DNA from: Caenibius tardaugens NBRC 16725 | GTDB lineage: Bacteria > Pseudomonadota > Alphaproteobacteria > Sphingomonadales > Sphingomonadaceae | Direction of reading: 5' to 3' | Length of the DNA stretch: 64,000 nt | Assembly: GCF_003860345.1 (NCBI RefSeq) | Contig: NZ_CP034179.1 | Coordinates: 2,154,001-2,218,000 of the forward strand | In this document: piece after piece, positions 17,679-27,055 of the stretch | Layout: the number at the start of each line of letters is the position of its first letter | Position numbering within the stretch: position 1 is the first letter of the stretch | Translations under genes and position numbers: made by a program | Notes under the pieces: generated by a model | Seen by the model: the letters and a program-made list of their open reading frames with translations, nothing else | What the model was told of the DNA's origin: nothing | Database searches by the model: none

Positions 17679-18585
17679 ACAGAATCAGCGAGAGTTTGCG
17701 GCGTGTGGCGGCAACCCACGGGTCTTCCAGGCCGACCGCCTCGAAAATCTGCAGCAGCTTGGCCTTGGCGGCCTGCTCGTTCCATTCCGGTTCTGCGCGG
17801 ATAATGCCCAGCAGGGCATCGGCTGCTTCGTCGCGCTGCCCCGCGGCAAAGGCGGCGCTGGCGAGGGCGAACTGGGCCTCCCTGTCGGCGGGCGCGGCGG
17901 ATGCCTTGTTGCGCAGATCCGTCAATTCGCTGTCATCGGGGGCGTCTTCCGCCAGCGCCAGTGCGGTGCGGGCTTGCGCCAGTGCGGGATCGTCAGCGAT
18001 CTCTGCGGGCAGTGCGGCGACGACGGCCTGTGCCTGCGCCACATCGCCGGCGGCCACGAGGGCGCGAATCAGCCCGGCATGGGCGGCCACGCTATCGGGT
18101 GCGATTTCCACCACCTGGCCGAAGATCGATGCGGCGCGTTGCCCGTCGCCCTCGGCAAGGGCCGCTTCGCCCATCGCCACGAACTGCGATACGTCCTGCG
18201 TCTGCGCGTCACCGTCACCGGCCTGTACCGGCAGCTTCTCGAGCAACTGGTCGAGCACCTGGCGCAATTGCGATTCGCTGCGCGCATTGGTGAGATCGGC
18301 CACGGGTTGCCCCTGGAACAGGGCATAGACCGTGGGGATCGAGCGCACTTGAAACTGCGCGGCAATGAACTGTTCTTCATCGACATTGAGCTTCGCCAGA
18401 ATGACGCCCCGGTCGGCATATTCGGCGGCGACTTTCTCCAGAACGGGGGCCAGCGCCTTGCATGGCCCGCACCACTCGGCCCAAAAGTCCAGAATGACGA
18501 GCTTCGTCATCGAAGGTTCGGCGACTTCCTTGCGGAACCGGTCGACGGCTTTCTGTTCGTCGAGATTGAGACCCATGCTGGCCAA
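17671..18585 (-). CDS. thioredoxin-fold co-chaperone with TPR region (YbbN/CnoX-like)
   Basis: This 304-residue protein has a thioredoxin domain (about 10-120) with active site W-C39-G-P-C42-K and the cis-proline segment RSIPTVYAL, followed by a helical TPR-like C-terminal half (about 140-290) with repeated A-A-L/A-x-G-D units. The YbbN/CnoX family holds unfolded or oxidised proteins for chaperonins. In alphaproteobacteria the CxxC is often intact, as here, so redox activity is likely. A start 9 bases downstream (MGLNLDEQ) is equally possible. It is cotranscribed with the LON-domain gene. Confidence 0.92.
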   Translation of the reverse strand: MASMGLNLDEQKAVDRFRKEVAEPSMTKLVILDFWAEWCGPCKALAPVLEKVAAEYADRGVILAKLNVDEEQFIAAQFQVRSIPTVYALFQGQPVADLTNARSESQLRQVLDQLLEKLPVQAGDGDAQTQDVSQFVAMGEAALAEGDGQRAASIFGQVVEIAPDSVAAHAGLIRALVAAGDVAQAQAVVAALPAEIADDPALAQARTALALAEDAPDDSELTDLRNKASAAPADREAQFALASAAFAAGQRDEAADALLGIIRAEPEWNEQAAKAKLLQIFEAVGLEDPWVAATRRKLSLILFG

Positions 18586-18758
18586 GATAGTTGCTCCCGT
18601 TAGGCGTTCAGACGTGGTGCGTAATGTGGGCTTTTCGCAGGAATTGTGAAGAGGCCATATTTCTTGTGATTTTCCTCTTGTCGGATCAAAAGGTCGCTGC
18701 TAGTTGCCCGCCCACCCCAGCGGTACCGGTACACGGATCGCCGCTGAAGAACGCCAGA

Positions 18759-18833
18759 GCGGGCGTAGCTCAGGGGTAGAGCACAACCTTGCCAAGGTTG
18801 GGGTCGAGGGTTCGAATCCCTTCGCCCGCTCCA
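18759..18833 (+). tRNA. tRNA-Gly (anticodon GCC)
   Basis: The cloverleaf is complete. The acceptor stem GCGGGCG pairs with CGCCCGC, the D arm contains TAGCTCAGGGGTAGAGCA, and the anticodon stem CAACC/GGTTG holds the loop TTGCCAA with GCC at 18791-18793. The T arm carries GGTTCGAATCC, and T plus an encoded CCA (18831-18833) ends the gene. No integrase or duplicated 3' end is seen beside it. Confidence 0.98.
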
Positions 18834-19032
18834 GTTTCCCGATATCCCGATACTTCGCAATGCGCCCTTGGGTTGCCTGTCTGGTGGCTGGCGAACACCT
18901 TGCCTGCGTGTTCTGGACCTGCGCGTTCTGGCTCTGTGCGGCCAGGCATCGTTGGCCGGGAACTCTGGTCGGCTTGTTTCGTCATCAGCATGTCGGAAGG
19001 CTCTTGCCCCCCAGTGCATTGTGCGCTACCTG

Positions 19033-19049
19033 TTGCGAATTAATCGCAA
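19033..19049 (+). promoter_or_regulatory. Fur-like palindrome upstream of the 19091 gene
   Basis: TTGCGAATTAATCGCAA is a near-perfect dyad (TTGCGA and TCGCAA around ATTAA), 41 bases before the start of the next gene. The layout resembles Fur boxes built on TTGxGAAxxxTTCxCAA in this group. A second similar site precedes the 28307 gene. Iron control is inferred. Confidence 0.4.
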
Positions 19050-19090
19050 TAAAAACATAATGAGGGGACGCCAGAACAAGGATTGATCCC

Positions 19091-19495
19091 GTGACTCTTC
19101 ATTCGCGTCCTCCGCACACCGATATCCCGGATCAGCACGCGGTTCTGGTGGATGCTGCGCGTTGCTGGCGCACGGCGCGTGATACCGGTGGTGCGGTGCA
19201 GCCGACCTTGTTCCGTCTCCTGCGCAGGCGGCGTGCGGATATGCTGGCCCCTGTCATCGACAGTCTCATGACGCTTTACGAAGCCGCACTGGGGCGCCCC
19301 GTCGTGATGGGCGATGCCCGTGCGCTGTCCCGTGATGAGCGGCGCCTCCTGGGGCTTTTTGAACGGTCTCAAGGGCTCGGATCGGCCATCGCCTGTGGCG
19401 ACAGCCGCTCGATCGCGCTTGCCTGTGCGATCAGTTCGACAGTGATCATGATCAATCTCGCAAAGATTGTTCCACAAGGCGCCTTTCTGGGCTGA
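19091..19495 (+). CDS. hypothetical protein, small helical, possible Fur target
   Basis: This 134-residue protein starts at GTG 19091. It is predicted mostly helical, with a conserved-looking core AVLVDAARCWRTARD, then MLAPVIDSLMTLYEAALGRP and SRDERRLLGLFE, and a hydrophobic C-terminal helix. I do not know its function. Its layout parallels the 146-residue protein at 27867-28307 (shared L-x-x-A-x-R-x-W, then a proline-bearing helix and an S-x-x-E-x-x-LL helix), so the two may be paralogues of a sphingomonad-type family. A Fur-like palindrome precedes each. Confidence 0.6.
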   Translation: MTLHSRPPHTDIPDQHAVLVDAARCWRTARDTGGAVQPTLFRLLRRRRADMLAPVIDSLMTLYEAALGRPVVMGDARALSRDERRLLGLFERSQGLGSAIACGDSRSIALACAISSTVIMINLAKIVPQGAFLG

Positions 19496-19661
19496 TAAAA
19501 AGCTTCCGGCCGGTGTGCCGGATCGATCGGGGCGGTTATCGCCCGACTTCTCTTGTCCTGTCTGGCCACGCATTGTCTGGAATCCGGGTTCTTACCCCTT
19601 ACCCCTGCGGGGCAAGGCCGCTATGACGCGCAAATATAGCGATACAAGTGGAGCCTGACCG

Positions 19662-20774
19662 ATGAAGACCCGTGCTGCCGTTGCCTTTGAAGCGAAAAAG
19701 CCGCTGGAGATCGTGGAACTTGATCTCGAAGGGCCGAAGGCAGGTGAAGTTCTGGTCGAGATTATGGCCACGGGCATTTGCCATACCGATGCCTACACGC
19801 TGGACGGATTCGACAGCGAAGGCATCTTCCCGTCGATCCTGGGGCATGAAGGTGCGGGGATCGTGCGCGAAGTTGGCGCGGGGGTGACCTCGGTCAAGCC
19901 GGGCGATCACGTGATCCCGCTCTACACCCCGGAATGCCGCCAGTGCAAAAGCTGCCTTTCGGGCAAGACCAACCTGTGCACCGCGATCCGCGCGACGCAG
20001 GGCAAGGGGTTGATGCCCGATGGCACGACCCGGTTCAGCTACAAAGGGCAGCCCATCTACCATTACATGGGCTGTTCGACCTTTTCGAATTTCACGGTCC
20101 TGCCCGAAATCGCCGTGGCGAAAATCCGCGAGGACGCCCCGTTCCAGACGAGCTGCTATATCGGTTGCGGCGTGACCACCGGCGTTGGCGCCGTGGTCAA
20201 TACGGCCAAGGTGCAGGTTGGCGAAAATGTCGTGGTGTTCGGGCTGGGCGGGATCGGCCTCAACGTGATTCAGGGCGCCAAGATGGTGGGCGCGGACAAG
20301 ATCATCGGCATCGATCTCAATCCGGATCGCGAAGAATGGGGCCGCAAGTTCGGCATGACCCATTTCATCAATGCCGCGGGCAAATCGCGCGATGAACAGG
20401 TGGCCGAAATCCTCGCGCTGACCGATGGCGGGGCGGATTACAGCTTCGATGCCACCGGCAATACCGAAGTCATGCGCACCGCGCTGGAATGCTGCCATCG
20501 CGGATGGGGCGAAAGCATCGTGATCGGCGTGGCCGAAGCGGGCAAGGAAATCAGCACCCGCCCGTTCCAGCTCGTCACCGGCCGCGTATGGAAAGGCACG
20601 GCCTTTGGTGGGGCCAAGGGCCGGACCGATGTGCCCAAGATCGTCGACTGGTACATGAACGGCAAGATTGCGATCGATCCGATGATCACGCATGTGTTGA
20701 CGCTGGAAGAAATCAACAAGGGTTTCGACCTGATGCATGCGGGCGAATCCATCCGCAGCGTCGTGGTTTTCTGA
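19662..20774 (+). CDS. frmA: S-(hydroxymethyl)glutathione dehydrogenase (class III alcohol dehydrogenase)
   Basis: This 370-residue zinc enzyme oxidises S-hydroxymethylglutathione, the spontaneous adduct of formaldehyde and glutathione, to S-formylglutathione with NAD+. The catalytic zinc ligand C40 lies in [10 protein letters not shown], with GHEGAG for the following ligands. The structural zinc is held by the four cysteines of [16 protein letters not shown], and the Rossmann motif is [13 protein letters not shown]. It heads a closely spaced operon that completes formaldehyde oxidation to CO2. It can also act as S-nitrosoglutathione reductase, so nitrosative-stress defence is a second likely role. 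Confidence 0.97.
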   Translation: MKTRAAVAFEAKKPLEIVELDLEGPKAGEVLVEIMATGICHTDAYTLDGFDSEGIFPSILGHEGAGIVREVGAGVTSVKPGDHVIPLYTPECRQCKSCLSGKTNLCTAIRATQGKGLMPDGTTRFSYKGQPIYHYMGCSTFSNFTVLPEIAVAKIREDAPFQTSCYIGCGVTTGVGAVVNTAKVQVGENVVVFGLGGIGLNVIQGAKMVGADKIIGIDLNPDREEWGRKFGMTHFINAAGKSRDEQVAEILALTDGGADYSFDATGNTEVMRTALECCHRGWGESIVIGVAEAGKEISTRPFQLVTGRVWKGTAFGGAKGRTDVPKIVDWYMNGKIAIDPMITHVLTLEEINKGFDLMHAGESIRSVVVF

Positions 20775-20799
20775 TTCATAAAGAGGGAGAGAGACAAGC

Positions 20800-21177
20800 A
20801 TGTTTAGCCATCTGACCGTGGGTTCGAACGACATCGAACGTTCGCGCACCTTCTATGATGCGGTGTTCGGTGCTCTGGGCGCGAAGCCCGCCATCATGGA
20901 TGACAAGGGGCGGCTGATCTATTTCCACAAGGATGCCCTGTTTCTGGTGACGAAGCCGATCGACGGCCAGCCCGCCACCGCGGGTAACGGCAGCACGGTC
21001 GGCTTTGCGATGGACAGCACCGAACAGGCCGATGCTTGGCATGCGGCTGGTGTCGCCAGTGGCGGTACGTCGGTGGAAGATCCGCCGGGCGTGCGCGAAA
21101 GTGCGGCGGGCAATCTCTACCTCGCCTATCTGCGCGATCCCGATGGCAACAAGCTCTGCGCGCTCCTGCGGGTGTGA
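20800..21177 (+). CDS. VOC-family (glyoxalase-like) protein in the formaldehyde operon
   Basis: This 125-residue single VOC domain opens with MFSHLTVGSNDIERSRTFYD and ends with YLAYLRDPDGNKLCALL, the standard paired beta-alpha-beta-beta-beta modules. The first metal-ligand position is a histidine (H4), and the family's terminal glutamate is not obvious. VOC enzymes include glyoxalases, dioxygenases and antibiotic-binding proteins; none is specifically known for formaldehyde. It lies between frmA and fghA with its stop overlapping the fghA start (GTGTGA), so it is likely coexpressed and may handle glutathione adducts or methylglyoxal (inference). Confidence 0.85.
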   Translation: MFSHLTVGSNDIERSRTFYDAVFGALGAKPAIMDDKGRLIYFHKDALFLVTKPIDGQPATAGNGSTVGFAMDSTEQADAWHAAGVASGGTSVEDPPGVRESAAGNLYLAYLRDPDGNKLCALLRV

Positions 21178-22016
21178 TCGCATTGGAAACCCTGTCCACG
21201 AATAAGGCGCACGGTGGTGTGCAGGGCGTGTACAGTCACGCCTCTGCCGCCACCGGCACACCGATGACGTTTTCCGTATTCGTCCCCGATCATGCGCCGG
21301 GGGCCAGGCTGCCGGTGTTGTGGTATCTTTCGGGCCTGACCTGCACCCATGCCAATGTCACGGAAAAGGGCGAATATCGCGCCGCCTGTGCCGAACAGGG
21401 GATTATCTTCGTCGCGCCCGATACCAGCCCGCGCGGCGATGATGTGGCGGACGACGAAGCCTATGATTTTGGCAAGGGCGCGGGCTTCTATGTCAATGCG
21501 ACGCAGGAACCATGGGCCGCGCATTTCCAGATGCGCCGTTATATCGAGGATGAATTGCCCGCGCTGGTGGCGCAGCATTTCCCGGTGGATATGGCCCGGC
21601 AGGGCATCACCGGCCATTCGATGGGTGGTCATGGCGCCTTGACGATTGCCTTGCGCAATCCCGGGCGGTTCCGGTCGGTCAGTGCCTTCGCGCCGATTGT
21701 CAGCCCGCTGAACTGCCCCTGGGGGGAAAAGGCGCTGACGGGCTATATCGGCCCCGACCGCGCGGCATGGCGGGAATACGACGCCTGCGCGCTGATCGAT
21801 GATGGCGCGCGCCTGCCCGATCTGCTGGTCGATCAGGGGACTGCGGACGGTTTCCTTGCCGAACAGCTCAGAACCGAACTGCTGGAACAGGCGGTGGCCC
21901 GTGCCGGGATGCCATCCACGATCCGGCTGCAGCACGGCTATGATCATTCCTACTACTTCATCTCCACCTTCATGGCCGATCATGTCGCCTGGCATGGCGA
22001 AAGGCTGAAGGGGTGA
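21174..22016 (+). CDS. fghA: S-formylglutathione hydrolase
   Basis: GTG at 21174 overlaps the upstream stop and yields 280 residues; TTG at 21183 is an alternative. The esterase-D-type alpha/beta hydrolase shows LPVLWYLSGLTCTHANVTEK for the oxyanion loop, the nucleophile serine in GHSMGGHGAL, and a C-terminal histidine in GYDHSYYF. It releases formate and glutathione from S-formylglutathione. Formate then passes to the formate dehydrogenase encoded directly downstream. The stop overlaps the fdsG start. Confidence 0.96.
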   Translation: MIALETLSTNKAHGGVQGVYSHASAATGTPMTFSVFVPDHAPGARLPVLWYLSGLTCTHANVTEKGEYRAACAEQGIIFVAPDTSPRGDDVADDEAYDFGKGAGFYVNATQEPWAAHFQMRRYIEDELPALVAQHFPVDMARQGITGHSMGGHGALTIALRNPGRFRSVSAFAPIVSPLNCPWGEKALTGYIGPDRAAWREYDACALIDDGARLPDLLVDQGTADGFLAEQLRTELLEQAVARAGMPSTIRLQHGYDHSYYFISTFMADHVAWHGERLKG

Positions 22017-22438
22017 GCCGGGAAGAGCGGCTTGGTGCGATCATCGCCCGCCACGCGCGGCGCGAAGGCCCCATGTTGCCGATCCTGCATGATGTGCAGG
22101 CCGAATTTGGCTGCGTCGATGATGCGGCGGAACGCGCGATTGCCAGCGCGCTCAATCTCAGTCGGGCCGAAGTGCACGGCGTGGTCAGCTTCTATCACGA
22201 TTTCCGTGGCAAGGCCGACCCCCGACCCGAAGTGCAGATTTGCCGCGCGGAAGCCTGCAAGGCGCGCGGGGTCGATGCCCTGATCGCGCAGACGCAAGAA
22301 GCGGCGGGATCGCGCGTGCGGCTGGCCGATGTCTATTGCCTCGGCCTGTGCAGTGTCGGGCCCAATGCGCGGATCGGCGATACCTTGCATGCGCGCCTTG
22401 ATGCGGCCGCGCTCAAACATCTGATCGAGGCGGCATGA
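22013..22438 (+). CDS. fdsG: NAD-dependent formate dehydrogenase gamma subunit (NuoE-like)
   Basis: This 141-residue protein starts at GTG 22013 over the fghA stop. It is the thioredoxin-fold [2Fe-2S] subunit, homologous to NuoE of complex I. The four cluster cysteines are in CRAEACKARG and CLGLCSVGP, and the N-terminal helices include LPILHDVQAEFGCVD. It passes electrons between the molybdenum-containing alpha subunit and the flavin-bearing beta subunit. It overlaps fdsB by 4 bases. Confidence 0.95.
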   Translation: MSREERLGAIIARHARREGPMLPILHDVQAEFGCVDDAAERAIASALNLSRAEVHGVVSFYHDFRGKADPRPEVQICRAEACKARGVDALIAQTQEAAGSRVRLADVYCLGLCSVGPNARIGDTLHARLDAAALKHLIEAA

Positions 22439-23997
22439 ACACGCTTGTCCGCATATCCGATGATGCGCTGGCGCGGGCCTGCGGTGCGGATGCACTGGCC
22501 GCCGCATTCGCGCAGGCGGGTGCCATGGTGGAACGCGTGTCGAGCTGGGGGATGCACTGGCTGGAACCGCTGGTCGAGATCGAAGGGCAGGGATTTGGCC
22601 CGGCGACTGTGGCCGATGTCCCTGCGATCCTCCAGGGCAGCAGTGTCAAGGCCATTGGGCGCATTGCCGATCATCCCTTTATCGCGGGGCAACAGCGGCT
22701 GACGTTTGCCCGTGCCGGGCGCACGCGCCCGCTCAGCCTGGAAGACTATGCCGCGACGGGCGGTTGGCTGGGGCTGGAACGCGCCCGTGCGATTGGCCCT
22801 GCACGCGTGATCGCGGATGTGATCGCCTCCGGCCTGCGCGGCCGGGGCGGTGCGGGCTTTCCTGCCGGGATCAAGTGGCAGACGGTCGCCAATGCGCCGG
22901 GCACGCGCAAATATGTCGTCTGCAATGCGGACGAAGGGGATAGCGGCACCTTTGCCGACCGCATGCTGATGGAAGGCGATCCCTTCGCGATTATCGAGGG
23001 TATGGCGATCGCCGCCCATGCGGTGGGGGCGCAGCACGGCTATATTTACGTGCGCAGCGAATATCCCGATGCGATCCGCAAGCTGGAGGCCGCGATTGCG
23101 CTGGCCGCGCCGGTGATTGCCCCCTTCGTGATGGAGGTGCGCGCCGGTGCTGGTGCCTATGTCTGCGGCGAAGAAACCGCGCTGCTCAACAGCCTTGAAG
23201 GCAAGCGCGGCGAAGTGCGGGCGAAACCGCCGTTGCCCGCGCTGGAGGGCCTGTTTGGCTGCCCGACCGCGATCAACAATGTCCTGACGCTGACGGCCGT
23301 GCCGCATATTCTGGCGGAGGGCGGCGCAGAAGAATACGCCCGGTTGGGGATTGACCGTTCGCGCGGGACCAAGCCGATCCAACTGGCCGGGAACATCCGC
23401 CACGGCGGGCTCTATGAAACCGCCTTCGGCATTACCTTGCGCGAACTGGTCTATGATATCGGTGGGGGCACGGCATCGGGCCGCCCGGTCAAGGCGGTGC
23501 AGGTCGGCGGACCGCTGGGCGCGTATATCCCGCCCGATCAGTTCGATCTGCCGTTCGATTACGAAGCCTATGCCGCTGCCGATGCGCTGATCGGCCATGG
23601 CGGGATCGTGGTGTTTGACGACACGGCTGACATGGCGGGCATGGCGCGGTTCGCGCTGCAGTTTTGCGCCGCGGAAAGCTGCGGCAAATGCACTCCGTGC
23701 CGCGTGGGCGCGGTGCGCGGGGTGGAACTGATCGACCGTATCCGCAGCGAAGCGACCAATGGCGGGCGAATGCGCGATGCAGTGGAAGCATTGCCGCAGA
23801 TGCATAATGCCCCGCGCGACGGACGCAGCCGGGCGGACCAGATCGCCCTGCTCACCGATTTGTGCGATACTATGAAATATGGCTCGCTCTGCGCACTGGG
23901 GGGCTTCACGCCCTATCCGGTGATGAGCGCGCTGAGGCACTGGCCGGATGATTTCGGCCATGCGGTGGAACAGCCGGAGACAGCAGATGGGCTATGA
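22435..23997 (+). CDS. fdsB: NAD-dependent formate dehydrogenase beta subunit (NuoF-like)
   Basis: This 520-residue subunit has an N-terminal thioredoxin-like extension (about 1-120) and then the NuoF core: GLRGRGGAGFPAGIKW for FMN, CNADEGDSGTFADRMLMEGD and GAGAYVCGEETALLNSLEG for NADH. The N3-type [4Fe-4S] site is CGKCTPCR plus a late cysteine near the C-terminus. It reduces NAD+ with electrons from formate, making soluble NADH. It overlaps both neighbours, as expected for a stoichiometric complex. Confidence 0.97.
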   Translation: MNTLVRISDDALARACGADALAAAFAQAGAMVERVSSWGMHWLEPLVEIEGQGFGPATVADVPAILQGSSVKAIGRIADHPFIAGQQRLTFARAGRTRPLSLEDYAATGGWLGLERARAIGPARVIADVIASGLRGRGGAGFPAGIKWQTVANAPGTRKYVVCNADEGDSGTFADRMLMEGDPFAIIEGMAIAAHAVGAQHGYIYVRSEYPDAIRKLEAAIALAAPVIAPFVMEVRAGAGAYVCGEETALLNSLEGKRGEVRAKPPLPALEGLFGCPTAINNVLTLTAVPHILAEGGAEEYARLGIDRSRGTKPIQLAGNIRHGGLYETAFGITLRELVYDIGGGTASGRPVKAVQVGGPLGAYIPPDQFDLPFDYEAYAAADALIGHGGIVVFDDTADMAGMARFALQFCAAESCGKCTPCRVGAVRGVELIDRIRSEATNGGRMRDAVEALPQMHNAPRDGRSRADQIALLTDLCDTMKYGSLCALGGFTPYPVMSALRHWPDDFGHAVEQPETADGL

Positions 23998-26848
23998 ACG
24001 GCAAACCGATTTCGGCACGCCCGAAGTGCTTTCGGACCAGTCCGTCACGCTGACGATCGACGGGCGCAGCGTGGTCGTTCCCGCAGGCACCAGCGTGATG
24101 CGGGCGGCGGCCAGTTGCGGCGGCGATATCCCGAAACTCTGCGCGACCGACAACCTGAAAAGCTTCGGTTCATGCCGCCTTTGTCTGGTGGAGATCGACG
24201 GGATGCGCGGCACGCCCGCATCCTGCACCACCCCTGTCGCCGATGGCATGGTGGTGCATACGCAGAGCGACCATCTGGCAAAACTGCGGCGCGGGGTGAT
24301 GGAACTCTACATTTCCGACCACCCGCTCGATTGCCTGACCTGCAGCGCCAACAACGATTGCGAATTGCAGGATACGGCGGCCGCCGTGGGCCTGCGCGAT
24401 GTGCGCTATGGCTATGACGGCGCCAATCATCTGGGGCAGGCGGATGACCTCTCGAACCCCTATTTCCAGTTCGAACCGTCCAAATGCATCACCTGTTCGC
24501 GCTGCGTGCGGGCCTGTGATGAAGTGCAGGGCACCTTCGCGCTGACGATCGAAGGGCGCGGGTTCGCCTCGAAAGTGAGCGCGGGGCAGGCCACGGACGA
24601 TTTCCTCGCCAGCGAATGCGTTTCGTGCGGGGCCTGCGTGCAGGCCTGCCCGACCAGTGCGCTGATGGAAAAATCGGTCAAGGAACTGGGCAAGCCGGAA
24701 CGCGCGGTGGTGACGACGTGCGCCTATTGCGGGGTCGGCTGCACTTTCCGGGCCGAGATGAAGGGCGAACAGCTCGTCCGCATGGTGCCGTGGAAGGATG
24801 GCAAGGCCAATCGCGGGCACAGCTGCGTCAAAGGGCGCTTCGCCTGGGGCTATGCCAACCACAAGGACCGCATCACCCAGCCGATGATCCGCGACTCTAT
24901 CGATCAGCCGTGGCGCGCGGTGAGCTGGGATGAAGCGTTGACCTTCACCGCCGAACGCCTGCAGGCGATCAAGGCGCAGCATGGCGCCCGGGCGCTGGGC
25001 GGGATCACGTCCAGCCGCTGCACCAACGAAGAAGCCTATCTGGTGCAGAAACTGGTGCGTGGCGGGTTCGGGTCGAACAATGTCGATACCTGTGCCCGGG
25101 TGTGCCATTCGCCCACCGGGTATGGCCTGAAAACGACGTTCGGCACCAGTGCGGGTACGCAGGATTTCGATTCGGTGATGCAGGCCGATGTGATCCTCGT
25201 GATTGGCGCCAATCCCACCGATGCGCACCCCGTGTTCGCCAGCCGGATGAAACGGCGGCTGCGGCAAGGCGCAAAGCTGATCGTGATCGACCCGCGCCGG
25301 ATCGATCTGGTCCGTTCGCCCCATATCGCGGCGGCGCATCACCTGCCCCTGCAACCCGGCACCAATGTCGCCGTGCTCACCGCCATGGCGCACGTTATCG
25401 TCACCGAAAGGCTGGCGGACGAGGCGTTCATTCGGGAACGCTGCGACTGGGACGAATATCAGGATTGGGCGCGCTATGTCGCGGACGAACGCCACAGCCC
25501 CGAATTTCTGGAAGCGGTGACGAAAGTCCCGGCGGCGGAACTGCGCGGGGCGGCCCGCCTGTTCGCCACCGGCGGCAACGGTGCGATCTATTACGGCCTT
25601 GGCGTGACCGAACATTCGCAAGGGTCTTCCACGGTCATGGCGATTGCCAATCTGGCGATGGCCACGGGCAATATTGGCCGGCCCGGCGTGGGGGTGAACC
25701 CGCTGCGCGGCCAGAACAATGTGCAGGGCAGCTGCGATATGGGCAGTTTCCCGCACGAACTGTCCGGTTATCGCCATATCTCCGACGATGCGGCGCGCGC
25801 GCTGTTCGAACAGGATTGGGGGGTGGCGCTCGACCCCGAACCGGGCCTGCGCATTCCCAATATGCTGGATGCCGCGATCGATGGCAGCTTCCGCGCGATT
25901 TACATTCAGGGCGAGGATATCCTGCAATCGGACCCGAATACGCACCATGTTGCGGCGGGGCTGGCGGCGATGGACTGTGTGATTGTCCACGACCTGTTCC
26001 TCAACGAAACGGCAAACTACGCCCATGTCTTCTTGCCGGGCAGCACCTTTCTGGAAAAGGACGGCACTTTCACCAATGCCGAACGCCGCATCCAGCCGGT
26101 GCGCAAGGTGATGGAACCGGCCAATGGCCCAAAGGGGCAGGGGCTGGCCGACTGGGAAGTCACGCAGGCGCTGGCCAATGCCATGGGGCTGGGCTGGCAC
26201 TATACCCACCCGAGCGCGATTCTCGATGAAATCGCGCGTTTGACACCCACATTTGCCGGGGTGTCGTGGGACCGGCTGTGTGCCGAAGGGTCTTTGCAAT
26301 GGCCGGTGAACGAACAGTTCCCCGATGGCGCGCCGATCATGCATGTCGACGGGTTCGTGCGCGGCAAGGGCAAGTTCGTCGTCACCGAATATGTCCCGAC
26401 GGATGAGAAAACCGGCCCGCGCTTCCCCCTGCTGCTCACCACCGGGCGCATTCTCAGCCAGTACAATGTCGGTGCGCAGACCCGGCGCACCGCCAATGTC
26501 GCGTGGCACGAGGAAGATGTTCTCGAAATGCATCCCACGGATGCCGAAAACCGCGGTCTCGATACGGGCGATTGGGCGCGGCTGGCCAGCCGGACGGGGG
26601 AAACGACCTTGCGCGTGCTGGTGACCGATCGCGTCGCGCCGGGCGTGGTCTACACCACGTTCCACCACCCGACGACGCAGGCCAATGTCGTTACAACCGA
26701 CTATTCCGACTGGGCCACCAATTGCCCCGAATACAAGGTGACCGCAGTGCAGGTGACGCCGTCCAACGGACCCAGCGCGTGGCAGGAAGACTATGCTGGT
26801 CTGTCCGCGCGCGCGCGCCGGATCGAAACGCCTGAGGCGGCGGAATAA
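23987..26848 (+). CDS. fdsA: formate dehydrogenase alpha subunit, molybdenum/tungsten enzyme
   Basis: ATG 23987 is preceded by GGAG and gives 953 residues. Domains in order are an N-terminal [2Fe-2S] ferredoxin domain (CGGDIPKLC, then CRLCLVE), a histidine-bearing cluster region (DHPLDCLTCSANNDCELQ), two ferredoxin-type [4Fe-4S] sites (CITCSRCVRAC and CVSCGACVQACP), and the bis-MGD catalytic domain starting with CAYCGVGC. The catalytic position is cysteine in CHSPTGYG, not selenocysteine. The C-terminal molybdopterin-dinucleotide-binding domain contains TGRILSQYN. It oxidises formate to CO2 in the cytosol. FdhD encoded downstream sulfurates the cofactor. Confidence 0.97.
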   Translation: MGYERQTDFGTPEVLSDQSVTLTIDGRSVVVPAGTSVMRAAASCGGDIPKLCATDNLKSFGSCRLCLVEIDGMRGTPASCTTPVADGMVVHTQSDHLAKLRRGVMELYISDHPLDCLTCSANNDCELQDTAAAVGLRDVRYGYDGANHLGQADDLSNPYFQFEPSKCITCSRCVRACDEVQGTFALTIEGRGFASKVSAGQATDDFLASECVSCGACVQACPTSALMEKSVKELGKPERAVVTTCAYCGVGCTFRAEMKGEQLVRMVPWKDGKANRGHSCVKGRFAWGYANHKDRITQPMIRDSIDQPWRAVSWDEALTFTAERLQAIKAQHGARALGGITSSRCTNEEAYLVQKLVRGGFGSNNVDTCARVCHSPTGYGLKTTFGTSAGTQDFDSVMQADVILVIGANPTDAHPVFASRMKRRLRQGAKLIVIDPRRIDLVRSPHIAAAHHLPLQPGTNVAVLTAMAHVIVTERLADEAFIRERCDWDEYQDWARYVADERHSPEFLEAVTKVPAAELRGAARLFATGGNGAIYYGLGVTEHSQGSSTVMAIANLAMATGNIGRPGVGVNPLRGQNNVQGSCDMGSFPHELSGYRHISDDAARALFEQDWGVALDPEPGLRIPNMLDAAIDGSFRAIYIQGEDILQSDPNTHHVAAGLAAMDCVIVHDLFLNETANYAHVFLPGSTFLEKDGTFTNAERRIQPVRKVMEPANGPKGQGLADWEVTQALANAMGLGWHYTHPSAILDEIARLTPTFAGVSWDRLCAEGSLQWPVNEQFPDGAPIMHVDGFVRGKGKFVVTEYVPTDEKTGPRFPLLLTTGRILSQYNVGAQTRRTANVAWHEEDVLEMHPTDAENRGLDTGDWARLASRTGETTLRVLVTDRVAPGVVYTTFHHPTTQANVVTTDYSDWATNCPEYKVTAVQVTPSNGPSAWQEDYAGLSARARRIETPEAAE

Positions 26849-27050
26849 TGGACGGGGCGACCCTGCGCCGCATGGCCAACCAGATCGCCGCAAACTTCGC
26901 CATTCAGGGGAAGCGCAGGCGATCGCGGCGACGGCGGAACACATGCAACTGTTCTGGGACCCGCGCATGAAAGCGGGCATTTTCGCAGATGATCTGTCAG
27001 GCCTTTCGCCGATCGCCCGCGCGGCGGTGGAACGCCTGCGCACGCCCTGA
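26848..27050 (+). pseudogene. fdsD: formate dehydrogenase delta subunit, single-base frameshift
   Basis: Two frames together encode a complete FdsD. The ATG at 26848 reads MDGATLRRMANQIAANFAIQ. After the GGGG run near 26907-26910 the family sequence continues one frame over with EAQAIAATAEHMQLFWDPRM and ends at the stop at 27050. The total of 203 bases is one short of a multiple of three, so one G appears missing. If real, the product ends after about 40 residues with an unrelated basic tail. If a sequencing slip, fdsD is a normal 67-residue subunit needed for a stable, active complex. The otherwise intact operon favours the latter. Confidence 0.8.
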
Positions 27051-27055
27051 TCGCG

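Noticed and set aside
25099-25125. Possible selenocysteine site in the formate dehydrogenase alpha subunit
   Set aside because: The catalytic codon is TGC (cysteine) in CHSPTGYG, with no in-frame TGA.
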